From Dermanyssus gallinae (Eukaryota; Arthropoda; Arachnida; Mesostigmata; Dermanyssidae): a DNA stretch of 64,000 nt. Both the position numbers and the translations under genes were made by a program. Numbering within the stretch: the first letter of the stretch is position 1; each line of letters begins with the position of its first letter. Shown piece by piece: positions 1-11,079 of the stretch. The stretch spans positions 430,001 through 494,000 of the forward strand of contig QVRM01000292.1 in NCBI GenBank assembly GCA_003439945.1. The letters are read 5' to 3'. Below the pieces are notes generated by a model. It worked only from the letters and a program-made list of their open reading frames with translations. It had not been told where the DNA came from and did no database searches.

Positions 1-272
1 GGAATGCATCCGCGCACTTAATTTCGTTTTTCACACAAAATTTGATACAGGTACTTTGATCCATTTTTTTGAATAGGTAAAAATCGAAGACGATCCAAAA
101 CACGTGCAAGCAAAGCAGCTGTCAACAATTAAGTGAACATTCAAAATGGCCGAGCTTGTCGGCATAAGTGAGAGACATGAGTACCAACATAACGCCACAA
201 AAAATCGAAATTCGAATATACGTAACCCCATGAAAATTCAAAAGTCGCGATACGTTTTGAACACACCTCGTA
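1..272 (-). mobile_element. mariner-like DNA transposon, 5' end (cut by window edge)
   Basis: Read on the minus strand, an ATG at 63-61 opens a frame to position 1 that begins MDQSTCIKFCVKNE, which I recognise as the N-terminus of a mariner (DD34D) transposase, the first helix-turn-helix of the DNA-binding region. Upstream of the ATG is about 200 bp of leader. It ends in a terminus starting TACGAGGTGTGTTCAAAACG (minus strand) near 272, next to a TATA that could hold the TA target duplication. Only about 21 codons lie inside the window, so integrity cannot be judged. The rest of the element lies to the left. Confidence 0.75.
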
Positions 273-1239
273 TAGTGTTCTGACACATAGAAGACACCGT
301 ACCCTGTTTGGGACTACTTCTAATAAAGCTTACCATCCTAGAAGTGCTGTGAACAATGCTGTACCACACACGTTTACAAGGCTGGTGACAAACGATTTGA
401 TGCTTCATCTGTTTAGACATGTATTAGACTTGTCTAGTAAGGAATGCAAACCAAACTAGACAACACATTTGTCTATTTTCGTCGGATATATCAACAACAT
501 GTGCATTTGGATGAGCCTCCCAACACAATTAAAACGTTGAACATCTAGGAGTCACCTAAATTTAATAGGTAGGATGTTGAGACGCTCATGAGAACGAGCA
601 GACACGGGCAAAAACCGTTTTTGCAAAATGCCCTCAATTGTTACAATTGTTGAAAATGTTTAATTATGAAAATTATAAGCTCAATATGGAATTATTGAAT
701 CCAAAATAATTTTCTGTCCGGAGGAGACAGTCCCATAAAAATGTCAACTTTTTCAGTGTGGAAGGCGTGCCCTTTGTTTTGACTATTGCTAACTTTAGTC
801 TATTTCGTTTTACCCGTTGGAAACCATAGAAACCAATTCAATTATGACTGACCGTGTATTTGGGCAGTTCTTTGAATGTAGGAGACCACTCTGACACGAA
901 ATCAATCGGCTGCCACAGATGAGCCGAGACACAGCGGTACATTATGTTTCTAGATTATTGCCACATTCAAAAACAAAAACAAGTGAGAAAAATGATTTTC
1001 ATTCGTTCATGACAGTTATCAGATTTGGCTAATAAATAATAGGTATTTGGTACGCTTGCGTTCCTGTACATTTCAACGGGCCGCATCACCAGGTACCCGT
1101 TTGCCGCTATTTGATTGAAACGCTCTTTTATTGATCATACAAAAGGGGGTATTTGTCCGTAGCGATGCTGTTCACGCGTAATAACTCTCACCCCCCCTCC
1201 CCCTGATGACAGCTGGCTATTTGCCAGACCTAAAAGATG
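273..1239. other. no recognisable gene
   Basis: AT-rich sequence with only short open frames and no protein I recognise. Nothing repeats elsewhere in the window that I could see. Confidence 0.5.
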
Positions 1240-1261
1240 TTTTAGTATTAGACTAGATATA

Positions 1262-1760
1262 TTGGTTCTTCTCTTACGGATAAGCTAAACGCGTTTAACC
1301 GATAAGGAACCAATTCTAAACAACCAAAAAATATCGTGCTCACTGGTAAACTTGCCCAGTAACGTTGCTCCACCCCGATCGACTAGAGATGTTTATCGGA
1401 TTGGTCAGGGCCTACGTTGACGTCTCTGTGGTAAGGTAATCAACCAGTTGTTTCCAGCCAGGGGCCTCAATCAACTCCGTATTGGACTAGTAATATTAGA
1501 CGTTTGCTCACCAACATAAGTAAAACACGCTCAACCAATAAATAAAGACAAATCAAATCTAAATCACAAACGTATTGTGCTCGTTGGTAGGCGTTGGGGG
1601 CCGCCGATCTTCTCGTCCGAGAGGCAGAGGGGTGTCTGTCGATTGGCCGCATCCTAAGTCGCCGACTGTATAAGTTTATCAACCAGCCGTTGTCTTTAAG
1701 GCCGAGGGCTTCATTGTGCATAAGCATTTCTTTATTGAACTAAACTGCTACAAAATATTG
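1262..1760. repeat. diverged tandem duplication, two units of about 250 bp
   Basis: The stretch from 1262 to about 1500 is echoed by 1500-1760. Both contain, in the same order, an A-rich leader, a GTGCTC-TTGGTA block (near 1337 and 1581), a TCGATTGG/TCGGATTGG block, ATCAACCAG-GTTGT (near 1439 and 1679) and a tail with GGCCTCAATCA/GGCTTCATTG. The copies are heavily diverged. They could be old solo-LTR or SINE-like units, but I see no primer-binding site or terminal motif that decides this. Confidence 0.45.
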
Positions 1761-2842
1761 TTAATTCTCATTAATCGTCTACAATCGCGATTAACTTTGT
1801 TCTTAATTTTTACCGTTCACTTACGCGCGTTCCGTCGCTTATTTGCTCGCACAGATAGTCGGCGACGGACGACCGAGCGTTGTCATTGCCTTTTCAGTTA
1901 CATTTGGGAAGACGGTGCCGCCCACCTTTACGAGAGACTTTCGCTCTCTCGGAACTTCCTGTTGCTGCCGGGCTGTTTCCGGCACCGAAGCAGCTACTGA
2001 CTGACTGCGACTGTTTCGACTGTGCGAGCGATGTGGCAAGAGCCAAAACGTCTTCCACCTGCGATCGTCGTATACTAATTGTGTCCCGTTTATGTGTCGC
2101 GTCCAAAGCAGCAGCTAGATACATGATAAGCGTCAAAACTGTAAACTGGAGAGGACAGCTCATCCGTCATCTCCGCGTTCATTACCAGATCCTAACTAGA
2201 AGCCCCTCGACGCGTCTCGTCAACGAAGAACGAAGCGTTTAGTACTACTATAGTTGCTGCTTGCGCAGTGTCTTGATCTCAATTGCGGCTGCAATTTTCG
2301 CCATGAAACCTTTCCTTATTCGTCTGTTGATGTCGTTTATCTTTTAGTTGTGCGAGTGTCTATTAATAAATTGTTTTGTATTTAGTTTCTATCTATTATT
2401 ACCCTTTGTTCACCAGCCATGGTTGGCTTCAGCAGTTATGCGAATTGCGCGTGACCAATTTTACTGCGGTCAGATGGTAACACTGTACATGCGCCCTTCG
2501 CCCTGTTCTTTTCCGCCATCATTAGCTCTATCGTTCCCACCATTCGTCTATTTCTCAACACGCGTTGTCGCTTTTATTTTGATTGTGACAGTCAAAAGTC
2601 ACTTTTCTGGGTGGCCACGTTTTCCCAAATGTCCCTCTGCTCTATTCTGTGACGTTCATCGCTATGACTACATATAACGTTACGCTGAGAGATAACGGCC
2701 TCAGCTACTGAATTCATGCTCTCACTGCGCGGAAGAGATCAAACGTTAAAGCTTTATGCTGTTTTTTACTTTTGAGTGCAAAACATACGTCTATTATTGA
2801 GATCGACTAGTACTTATGTAGACATGTCGCTTTGATAAAAAA
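1761..2842. other. no recognisable gene; one 120-codon open frame
   Basis: A plus-strand open frame at 1880-2242 and overlapping minus-strand frames (1894-2163) have no domain or motif I recognise. The local base composition is GC-richer than the flanks. I see no initiation context, splice pattern or repeat that supports a gene here. Confidence 0.4.
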
Positions 2843-2849
2843 AAAGACA

Positions 2850-3113
2850 CATGAAGGTTACACTCATCTGGGAACTGCGCAAGCAATACTTCAAACAATT
2901 GAGGGGGTGAATGGTAGCGCCCTTATTATAGCTGCCCTGGAGTGCCTCACGGGGCTTTGTCAAGTAAAAACGATTCTTCTCTTCTTTGGCGTGCATAATG
3001 CGTTCGATTGTACAAACTATAAGATTCCAGTCATCACGTGAGTTCATAAGAAGGTGTATCAAGTTTTTAAGACTGCCATTGCTGTGGTTAAATCCGTGCT
3101 TGTAGTTCGGCAT
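2850..3113 (-). mobile_element. R1-like LINE 3'-end fragment (interspersed repeat, copy 1)
   Basis: About 220 bp here is roughly 80% identical by eye to 32085-32290, which lies just downstream (in element sense) of an R1-like RT relic. The shared core includes the run ATACTTCAAACAATTGAG and the run CGATT...GTGCATA.TGCGTTCGATT. On the minus strand both copies encode a related peptide with LNCLKYCLRSSQ. I infer a 3'-terminal fragment of the same LINE family. It could be an unrelated repeat that merely sits beside that relic. Confidence 0.45.
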
Positions 3114-5034
3114 TGTAACACTGTTTCTTTGGTGCGAAGAGACTTTTAAAGTCTCACCCCAAAGAGTTTACTTGCTGTGCCAGCCGTGTGGATTGACGAC
3201 AATGTTCGTCAGACTATGTTGGCATACAGCACATTCACTGCTGTTGGCTGGAATAATAATAATAAGGTCGGTTGGAAAATATGGTTGCAATAACATGATG
3301 CAACAAGGCTTGACCTTCACATAAAAGGGTGAAGGTCTACATTTCCGAGAACCGGTGATCGTACAATGGAGGGGGGGAGGTGGCAAAGGTCTGTCTAACG
3401 CAACAAGCTTACAAATAAGTTACTAAGTAATGCTTCAAATTGGCATTGCTCGAAGCACACACATAATTGACAAATTTGGAATGGACAAAAGCCCGAATAG
3501 TGATGATATAATGTCGACTTCAAAGGCTGTTGGGTTTGATGCCTAAAACATAGTTACATAATTTTGCACGCCTTGACTGATGTAGCGTGCTTCAGGGACG
3601 GTAAAAAGTGACTTAATGGTGAGTAGAAATAGAGCATTACTGCTACCTAACAAATACTCTTGCCGGTATAATGTGGGACCACGTTTTCAGTAGTTTCGAC
3701 CACTTTCGGGTATTGGTGAGGCGAGCGCTTTGACGGAAAGACAAAGGATGCATTGTTGAATGGCGAGCGCTTTAATGGAAATACGAATAATGTATTGTTG
3801 CTGAGATGGCAGTAATCTCATAAGTAGTCAGGTCACAAGCCGCGGTGTCGGACGCTCATGTAACTTCTCTCATAACGTGATCATACCCAAGAGAAAAAAA
3901 TTTCAGAACGATGCTCTTGGAGGCGGGGAGGGAGGAAGCCGCATTTCGCATTTTTTATTACATGTTGCGGCCACCGCATCACAACCGCTTGTAAATGCTC
4001 CGGCGTGCGAGACCGGAAGTGAACAAAACGATCGCAGGGCAAGTTTTAGATCATCGGCCAACACAAAGTAAATAACTCTTCCAAATTATATTCGGGTATG
4101 GTCGAACTCCACTAGCAGTACTGCTTCATAGCTAGGAAAAATAGAACAAGAGATTTAGAGAGTTGGGAAATATTCAAATTAGAGCCGGGGATTAAAGGAT
4201 ATTGTGTAGACCCATTTCATGTTTTTGTCATATTTAATGAAAACGACATTTTTGGCATTAGATACATTTGCTCATGTACATGACATATTACCGCCGGGTA
4301 AACACAATTTAGATTAATACCAACGAGAGAGAGAGAGAGAGAACAAAGTAAATAAACAATTAAAACATCAGAGAGCAAACGACAAGAGAGAGCAACGCAG
4401 ATTGTACTTCCTGTTGATAAGAAGGTACTATAAACAGTGAAACAAGAGAGATGAGAAGAAGGGTAAAATGTATGCATATCTAAAATTGATGTCGCAACAA
4501 ATTGCACGACACCATGATAAGGGAAAACAGGGAAAGGAAATAAATAATTTCATATTGGGCAGACGAGAGGGAATAGGATTGGGTAATAGTGAAATGGAGT
4601 ACGTGTCCTATAAGTCATTATGTGGATATTAAAGAGAACACGAGGATTAGGGGAAATATAATGCAATACAAAGCAATAACAAAAACGGAGAAAGGGCGAA
4701 AGAGAGGGGAACTTGATATTAGAAAGGAATATTTACAAAGGGAGGGTATCAGAGATGGCAAGGGGGCGCAATGATGTTTAAATGGTTAAGTATAAGCGTT
4801 GCAGTGATCATCTTATGATAAGTTAGATACATAGATAGCGAACAGGGCAGCGCAAAAAAACATGAGTAGACAGATACCATTACTTGTACTTTTTCCTTGT
4901 GATAGGGCAGGGACGCCGATTGCACTTTACAAATTTTGAGAGAGTTTGCCAAATATGACGAAAAAATAATAGAACCTACGAATATAACGAGAAAATAGAA
5001 GAAATCCGAAAAAAGGAGGGATTCTATCGAAAGG
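3114..5034. other. no recognisable gene; short repeats
   Basis: AT-rich DNA. It contains a 2 x 42-bp imperfect tandem repeat at about 3721-3804 (unit begins GCGAGCGCTTT) and a (GA)n run at about 4327-4343. The many short frames have no recognisable product. Confidence 0.5.
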
Positions 5035-5105
5035 GTATGCGTCGCAATCGAACCCGCAACTCTTAAAGCCAGAATCGTCGTTAACCTTCTCCACTCCATC
5101 TCGTT
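5035..5105 (-). other. possible tRNA-derived fragment (A- and B-box-like)
   Basis: Read on the minus strand, a B-box-like GCGGGTTCGATTGC (about 5046-5060) follows an A-box-like GTGGAGAAGGTTAACG at normal tRNA spacing, and a T run follows downstream. No complete cloverleaf could be folded by eye. This is probably a tRNA pseudogene or SINE head rather than a working gene. Confidence 0.3.
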
Positions 5106-6314
<1,209 letters not shown>

Positions 6315-6575
6315 TCATAGACAACTATATACGTACATACACACATATACACGTATACATACATATGTGTTTGTATGTGTGTGTTATTAATGCACATCCC
6401 ACCTGCTTGTGGTTCGGCCTGAATCAATCTCCAACAACTAATTTCGCTATAAAAACCTCGTAGTCGGCCGCTTGACTTCAGCCGGCCTTTACATGCATCG
6501 CCCGACAAGATTCTAGGAGCTGGGGTGCTCAACGCCAAGTCCCTCCAGTTTTGTCAGTTGGATACTAGGATATTA

Positions 6576-6593
6576 TTAGATCTGTAGTAGATG
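6576..6593. repeat. target-site duplication, left copy (SINE 1)
   Basis: TTAGATCTGTAGTAGATG, identical to 6774-6791 on the other side of the SINE. Confidence 0.9.
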
Positions 6594-6773
6594 TCGAGCC
6601 CGGCGGCGTGGTGGATTAAGTCTGCGCCTTGCGACCGGAGGGGACACATAGGTGCGCGGGTTCGAGCCCCATCGTTGCACATTTGTATTTATGGGGGTCC
6701 GTCTATGAAGCAATGTGAAAAACAGTTCCGTAGACGTTAAATCTTGGCTGAGGGTCAGCCCGAAAACTTTACT
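6594..6773 (+). mobile_element. tRNA-derived SINE, copy 1 (intact, with TSD)
   Basis: A 180-bp unit starts TCGAGCCCGGCGGCGTGGTGG and contains an A-box-like GTGGATTAAGTC (about 6610-6622) and a perfect B-box GGGTTCGAGCCCC (6658-6670), the internal RNA polymerase III promoter of a tRNA head. The tRNA-unrelated body runs to CAGCCCGAAAAC. It is flanked by an exact 18-bp duplication, TTAGATCTGTAGTAGATG, at 6576-6593 and 6774-6791, as left by LINE-driven target-primed reverse transcription. Related copies are at 29578-29750 and 32844-32992. The perfect TSD points to a recent insertion. The partner LINE is not identified. Confidence 0.85.
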
Positions 6774-6791
6774 TTAGATCTGTAGTAGATG
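6774..6791. repeat. target-site duplication, right copy (SINE 1)
   Basis: TTAGATCTGTAGTAGATG, identical to 6576-6593. Confidence 0.9.
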
Positions 6792-6814
6792 AGTAGATTT
6801 GTGAATTAATTTCG

Positions 6815-6816
<2 letters not shown>

Positions 6817-6872
<56 letters not shown>
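6817..6872. repeat. (TTA)n microsatellite at the 3' end of RLE LINE A
   Basis: About 56 bp of TTA repeats. Read in the sense of the minus-strand LINE that follows, it is a (TAA)n tail. Confidence 0.95.
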
Positions 6873-6896
6873 TATTTTCATTAATATGTGTTAGGA

Positions 6897-6922
6897 CAAT
6901 ACAATTGTGAGGTGTGAATGTG
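6897..6922 (-). promoter_or_regulatory. conserved 3'-UTR motif of the RLE LINE family (copy A)
   Basis: ACAATTGTGAGGTGTGAATGTGT on the plus strand. The same block recurs next to the 3' tails of copies B, D and E. Inferred to be the RNA end recognised by the element's own RT. Confidence 0.55.
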
Positions 6923-6958
6923 TATTCTCATTATTTTATAGTTTCTTTCTTGCTGTCG

Positions 6959-8545
6959 TCAGCCCATCGCACCTAATATCGACGCGGCGTTTCCTCTGCA
7001 AACTGCCAATGAAAGCAGCTGCCTCAGAAAGTCGCCTTCGCGTGCATCTCCGGTGTTTGCTTGTATTCGATCACTTAAGTCTTTAATAAATGTCCTTGTT
7101 CTTCTGCTGACTGGGCCCGTTGTCTCCATTGCAATCGGCACGAAATCGTATCTAGACTCTAACTCTGTGTATTTACGCCACTTTTCTTTCTCTGCGTGTT
7201 CGGCCACCCATCCCGCCTCGGTAGCGCTGTGGCACACATAAGACGGTGCGATTGTGCAGGAGACTGTCGCATCCCAAGCCAGGCATTTGCCTTTTTTCCA
7301 CGGCGGAATAGTGACACCGTCGGGCCTTTTACCGTCATGAAGTCCTAGTCTGGGTTCCAGCATGCTAGGTATTCCCGCCCTCCGGAGAGCTCTTTGAATC
7401 ACTGCATTTATTTCTGTGTGCCTGGGAGCCCGACCTTGGCTCTTAATGCAGCTCAACGGGTGGAGGCCATTCTTCTCTACTGGTTTTCCACAGGCCTTGC
7501 AAATGTGTGGTTCGCATATCGACCCGCCGATTCTGAGAGCCGACACCATGCGGAATGAGACGTTGTCCAGCATGGTGCCGAGCTGTGGCGACGGGAGAGC
7601 CCTAAGGAATCCACCGCTGAAGGTGTCTCGTGCGGCCAAGAAGACTGCCTTCTCCGTAGAAGACTCAAGGCTTTCGGTGATCTCACGGGCTATAACTTTA
7701 CATCTGTAGTTATCAAGCACTCTCTGCGTTACACGTTTCTCCCAAGGACCTGGATCCAACTTCAGCTTGACAAGCGACTCTGCCTCCTGCTTAGCTATGT
7801 GCAGCCGGTGGTGAGCACTCGGGTCGACTAGCGCCTCTGCCAGCGGGCTGAATTCTAGCACAGACGCTGCGTAACATATGGGTGCCAATTCTACTGCTGA
7901 TCGAACACCCAGTCCACCTTCTCTTATGGGGAGGCTTGCTCTTCGCCACGTATCGTCCGTGAAATCGATGTTAAGGACTTCACTCAGTATGTCTCTCGTA
8001 GAGTCGTCATACGCTTGCAGGGCGTCGGGACATTGGCTTGTCGGTGAGGTGCGCAATGCGTAGTTGAATTTCGGGGAACCTAAACTATATCTCCAAAGAC
8101 ATAGTGCAGCTTGTGAGTGCATGGCCAACAAACGAGGCCGTGTCTGCAGCAACGCCCGGCGTTTTTCTGTTAAGGTCTTGTAGATACTTTGTGGACTAAG
8201 TGGAGCCCCAAGAACTTCTAACTCGGCCGGGTTAACTTGCTTACAGCCTGGTAGAACGGCAGCAATAGTTTTGCGTGCTTCGTCTCGTTCCTGAGTGTCC
8301 CCCCCAACCGTTATAACTTCGCACTTGGAAAGATTGAGGATTGTTCCTCCTTCATTTGCAAACTCTATTACCTTAAGTATGTCAGCGGCCACCACTTCTG
8401 CCGGTCCTCCTAATGTACCATCATCCAGATACCAGATGTTCAATGGGCTTCTCATTCGTGCCACTAGACTGGAGATACCCAGACTGAACAAGGCGGGGCC
8501 TAGTGGGTCCCCTTGTTGCACTCCATTTGTTGATTTAAGTGGCTC
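6959..8545 (-). CDS. reverse transcriptase / restriction-like endonuclease polyprotein, C-terminal part (copy A)
   Basis: About 525 open codons with no stop, entering from the 5' truncation, so no true start exists. Order: RT motif QQGDPLGPALFS; catalytic YLDD within WYLDDGTLGG; thumb and connector; a zinc knuckle CX2CX9HX3C (CKACGKPVEKNGLHPLSC); then the restriction-like endonuclease core with RPDG, WDATV and the K..KY region, ending RGNAASILGAMG-stop. The protein would nick the target and reverse-transcribe its own RNA. The RT part before motif B is missing, so this copy cannot be active, although the remaining frame is intact, which suggests fairly recent insertion. Confidence 0.85.
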   Translation of the reverse strand, partial: EPLKSTNGVQQGDPLGPALFSLGISSLVARMRSPLNIWYLDDGTLGGPAEVVAADILKVIEFANEGGTILNLSKCEVITVGGDTQERDEARKTIAAVLPGCKQVNPAELEVLGAPLSPQSIYKTLTEKRRALLQTRPRLLAMHSQAALCLWRYSLGSPKFNYALRTSPTSQCPDALQAYDDSTRDILSEVLNIDFTDDTWRRASLPIREGGLGVRSAVELAPICYAASVLEFSPLAEALVDPSAHHRLHIAKQEAESLVKLKLDPGPWEKRVTQRVLDNYRCKVIAREITESLESSTEKAVFLAARDTFSGGFLRALPSPQLGTMLDNVSFRMVSALRIGGSICEPHICKACGKPVEKNGLHPLSCIKSQGRAPRHTEINAVIQRALRRAGIPSMLEPRLGLHDGKRPDGVTIPPWKKGKCLAWDATVSCTIAPSYVCHSATEAGWVAEHAEKEKWRKYTELESRYDFVPIAMETTGPVSRRTRTFIKDLSDRIQANTGDAREGDFLRQLLSLAVCRGNAASILGAMG

Positions 8546-8689
<144 letters not shown>

Positions 8690-8706
8690 GTAATTTTGTT
8701 ATCAGA

Positions 8707-8732
8707 GTACAGTTGTGAGGTTCGAACGTGTC
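8707..8732 (-). promoter_or_regulatory. conserved 3'-UTR motif of the RLE LINE family (copy B)
   Basis: TACAGTTGTGAGGTTCGAAC on the plus strand, about 20 bp from the (TTA)n tail. Same block as in copies A, D and E. Confidence 0.55.
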
Positions 8733-8760
8733 GCGTCGATTCAAGCACGTATTTAGCTGC

Positions 8761-9480
8761 TCATCCCATGCCGCCGATTTTAGAAGCGGCATTGCCTCTA
8801 CACACCGCGAGAGACAGAAGCTGTCTCAGATATTCGCCTTCGCGCTGGTCCCCCGTTGTTGCTGCCATTCTCCGGGCCAGATCCTTAATGAATTTTGCTG
8901 TTCCACTGCTGATGGGTCCTAATGTTTCCATAGCCACCGGTACGAAGTGAAGATTGTTTTCAAGGTCTGCGTATTTGCGTCTCTTTTCCTGTTCGGCGTG
9001 CTCTGCTACCCATCCTGTGCTAACAGAGTTATGGCTGAGATACGATGGAGCTACTGTGCAGGACACTGTAGAATCCCAGGCCAAGCACTTGCCGTGAGAC
9101 CATAATGGTATGGTCACGCCGTCAGGTCTTTTGTCGTTGTCTTGTTCGAGGCCCCGTGGTTGTAGTTTTGCTGGCAACCTTGCCTTCCTAAGGGCTCTTT
9201 TGATGATTTCATTTAACTCAATGTGCCGTAAAATCCTTCCAGAGCTTCTTGGACAGCTCAGTGGGTGTAGACCGTAGGCATCGACCTCATTTCCGCATGC
9301 TGCGCAAGGAAAGGGCTCGCAAATTGGAGCTTTTATCCTGATAGCAGCAGCCATGCGGAAAGTGGTTGGGTCCAGGATGGTGCCTAAATGTGGAGATGGC
9401 AGGGCTTTAAGCCAGCCTCCACTAGAAATATCTCTGGCGGCTCGGAAAACCGCCTGTTCACGGCGCGTACACAAAGAGTC
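8761..9480 (-). pseudogene. zinc knuckle and RLE endonuclease part of RLE LINE copy B
   Basis: Continues the copy B frame after the stop at 9481. It carries GGWLKALPSPHLGTILD, the knuckle CAACGNEVDAYGLHPLSC (CX2CX9HX3C), RPDGVTIPLW, LAWDSTVSCT and the K..KY block, and ends LLSLAVCRGNAASKIGGMG-stop. PD and D of the nuclease core are retained. The conserved C-terminus LSLAVCRGNAAS is shared with copy A. Confidence 0.8.
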
Positions 9481-10413
9481 TTAGGTGTCTCTTGCTAGCT
9501 TTCTGCTACTATATCCGTCTAGTTTGCGCTGATATAGATGTTCTTCCAACGGGCCGGGGTCCAATTTTATCCTGATTTTACATTCAGCCTCTACCTTATG
9601 TTTGTGAATTAGCTGTTGCACATCGTGGCTTACCAACGATTCTGACAGAGCTCCGAACTGGTTCAGCGAAGCAGCGTAACATACTAGAGCCAGATCTACT
9701 GCACTCTTTAAGCCAAGTCCACCCTCCTTGATAGGTAAACTTGCCCTCTTCCATATCTCGTCGTTAAGCTTGACGTTCAGCACCTCGCTCATGATCTCTC
9801 TGGTAGAAGTATCATATGCCTTAAGTTCATCTGGGCAGAGATCTGTCGGTGCACTACGAAGTATGTAGTTTAAACGGGGTGCTCCCAGGCTGTATCTCCA
9901 CACGCACATTGCCGCTTGTGGATGCATTCGCTTGAGCAAAGGTGATACGCCCTCGATAAAGGCTGTTTGGTCGTTTAGCACTTGAGGGATTCTTCGCCTG
10001 CCTAATGGGGTCCCTAGTAGTTCCATATCAGTTTTGTCTAGTTGTCTCGCTGAAGGTAGAATCTCTAATATTGTGGTCATTGCACGTGCTCTGTCTTCGT
10101 GGGATCCACCGAAAGCAGTTACTTCGTATTTTTCTGCATTAAGTGCTAGGCCTCCTTGTTGTTGAAATTCTCTAATTTGGCGTATGTCCGATGCTGCCGG
10201 TCCTCCGAGTGTTCCGTCATCTAGGTACCAAACGTTGAACGGGCTTTGCATTTGGGCGGCCAGGCCAGATATATTAAGGCTAAAGAGCACGGGTCCTAAC
10301 GGGTCTCCCTGTTGAATTCTATTTTCTGAAACGATAGACGTCATCGTATCCCAGGATAGCAGTGAGGGGTCTTTGTAGCTTTGCCAGACCGTGTGGCAGT
10401 AGGTCCGGAACAT
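9481..10413 (-). pseudogene. reverse transcriptase domain of RLE LINE copy B
   Basis: The frame contains RT motifs IQQGDPLGPVLFS and the catalytic WYLDDGTLGG, then the thumb region (WRYSLGAPRLNYILR, EVLNVKL, SLPIKEGGLG). The upstream RT motif A (KLDFCYAFNSIRR, about 10450-10490) is in another frame because of an indel near 10400. The frame ends at a stop after RKLARDT, and the same frame resumes at once as the endonuclease part, so this stop is a single nonsense mutation. Clearly LINE pol; not functional as it stands. Confidence 0.8.
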
Positions 10414-10514
10414 GCTGTTCTACTTTCCGCAGAAGCAAATCTCTTCGGATTGAATTGAACGCATAGCAAAAGTCTAGCTTAACCATTACGCGCGCCGGTC
10501 CTTCTACTTCAACG

Positions 10515-10535
10515 TTATTATTATTATTATTATTA
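10515..10535. repeat. (TTA)7 at the 5' boundary of RLE LINE copy B
   Basis: Seven TTA units immediately before the first recognisable codons of copy B in element sense. Confidence 0.9.
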
Positions 10536-11079
10536 CAAACAATTTTATATATAAAGAGGCCTACCACTGGAAAGATGTCCACTTTTCCCGTCAATGGAAG
10601 CAGGCATACCATATGTCTTCTCAATACCATTAGTAAACTCCTGGAGAATGTTACTATAGTGTGACTCAGCAAAAAGTGTGTCGGGCTCACAATACGGGTT
10701 TAGCCGAGGCCGCTCGGCGCCCGATACCTTAAAGCGGAGATACAGTGGAAGCACTTCTGCGCGATAAAGATACGGCTGTACCACACCGCAAGCAATCCTT
10801 ACCCACCGCGGTGTATCTCCTTCTGCAAGTCACAAACGGCATGTATCAGATCGTCAATGCGTACGCGGCTGGACGTGGGTGTACTTGGGTGCCCATGGGT
10901 GCAAGAATCGACAATGCTTTACGTAAGGCAACATAATTTTTGAGACTGGGAACAAGGTAAATCCACAATGGTCTACAACTATATGGCCAGCTTTATCAGT
11001 CAACCTAGCAGTATGTAAAAAGCATAACGCCAAACCTCATATTTCTGCACGGGCCTTGTAGAGCAGGTTCACAAATTCT
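10536..11079. other. no recognisable gene
   Basis: Flanking DNA upstream (in element sense) of the RLE array. I see nothing identifiable. Confidence 0.45.

Larger units (their letters stand above)
6880..8545 (-). mobile_element. RLE-type non-LTR retrotransposon, copy A (5'-truncated)
   Basis: A minus-strand LINE fragment covers the RT domain from just before its QQGDPLGP motif to the stop, plus a short 3' UTR carrying the family motif near 6899-6922. Its 5' end stops abruptly at a (TTA)n tract (8546) and its 3' end is followed by another (6817-6872). It lies directly downstream, in element sense, of copy B in the same orientation. The R2/R4 superfamily assignment comes from its C-terminal CCHC and RPD...D endonuclease motifs. 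The TAA flanks recall Dong of the R4 clade, known to use TAA repeats; that clade assignment is inference. Confidence 0.85.
8690..10514 (-). mobile_element. RLE-type non-LTR retrotransposon, copy B (5'-truncated, lightly decayed)
   Basis: A minus-strand LINE runs from RT motif A to the stop and 3' UTR. Its 5' end abuts (TTA)7 at 10515 and its 3' end abuts the 143-bp (TTA)n tract. Relative to an intact frame there is one in-frame stop (9481-9483) and one frameshift near 10390-10410. It belongs to the same family as A, D and E, from the shared protein motifs and the 3'-UTR block at 8707-8732. Confidence 0.85.

Noticed and set aside
1880..2242. 120-codon plus-strand frame as a host gene
   Set aside because: No domain, no splice or start context, and overlapping open frames on the other strand of similar length.
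6601..6680. Genuine tRNA gene
   Set aside because: The A and B boxes are part of a dispersed SINE with TSD and a body; no full cloverleaf with acceptor pairing is apparent.
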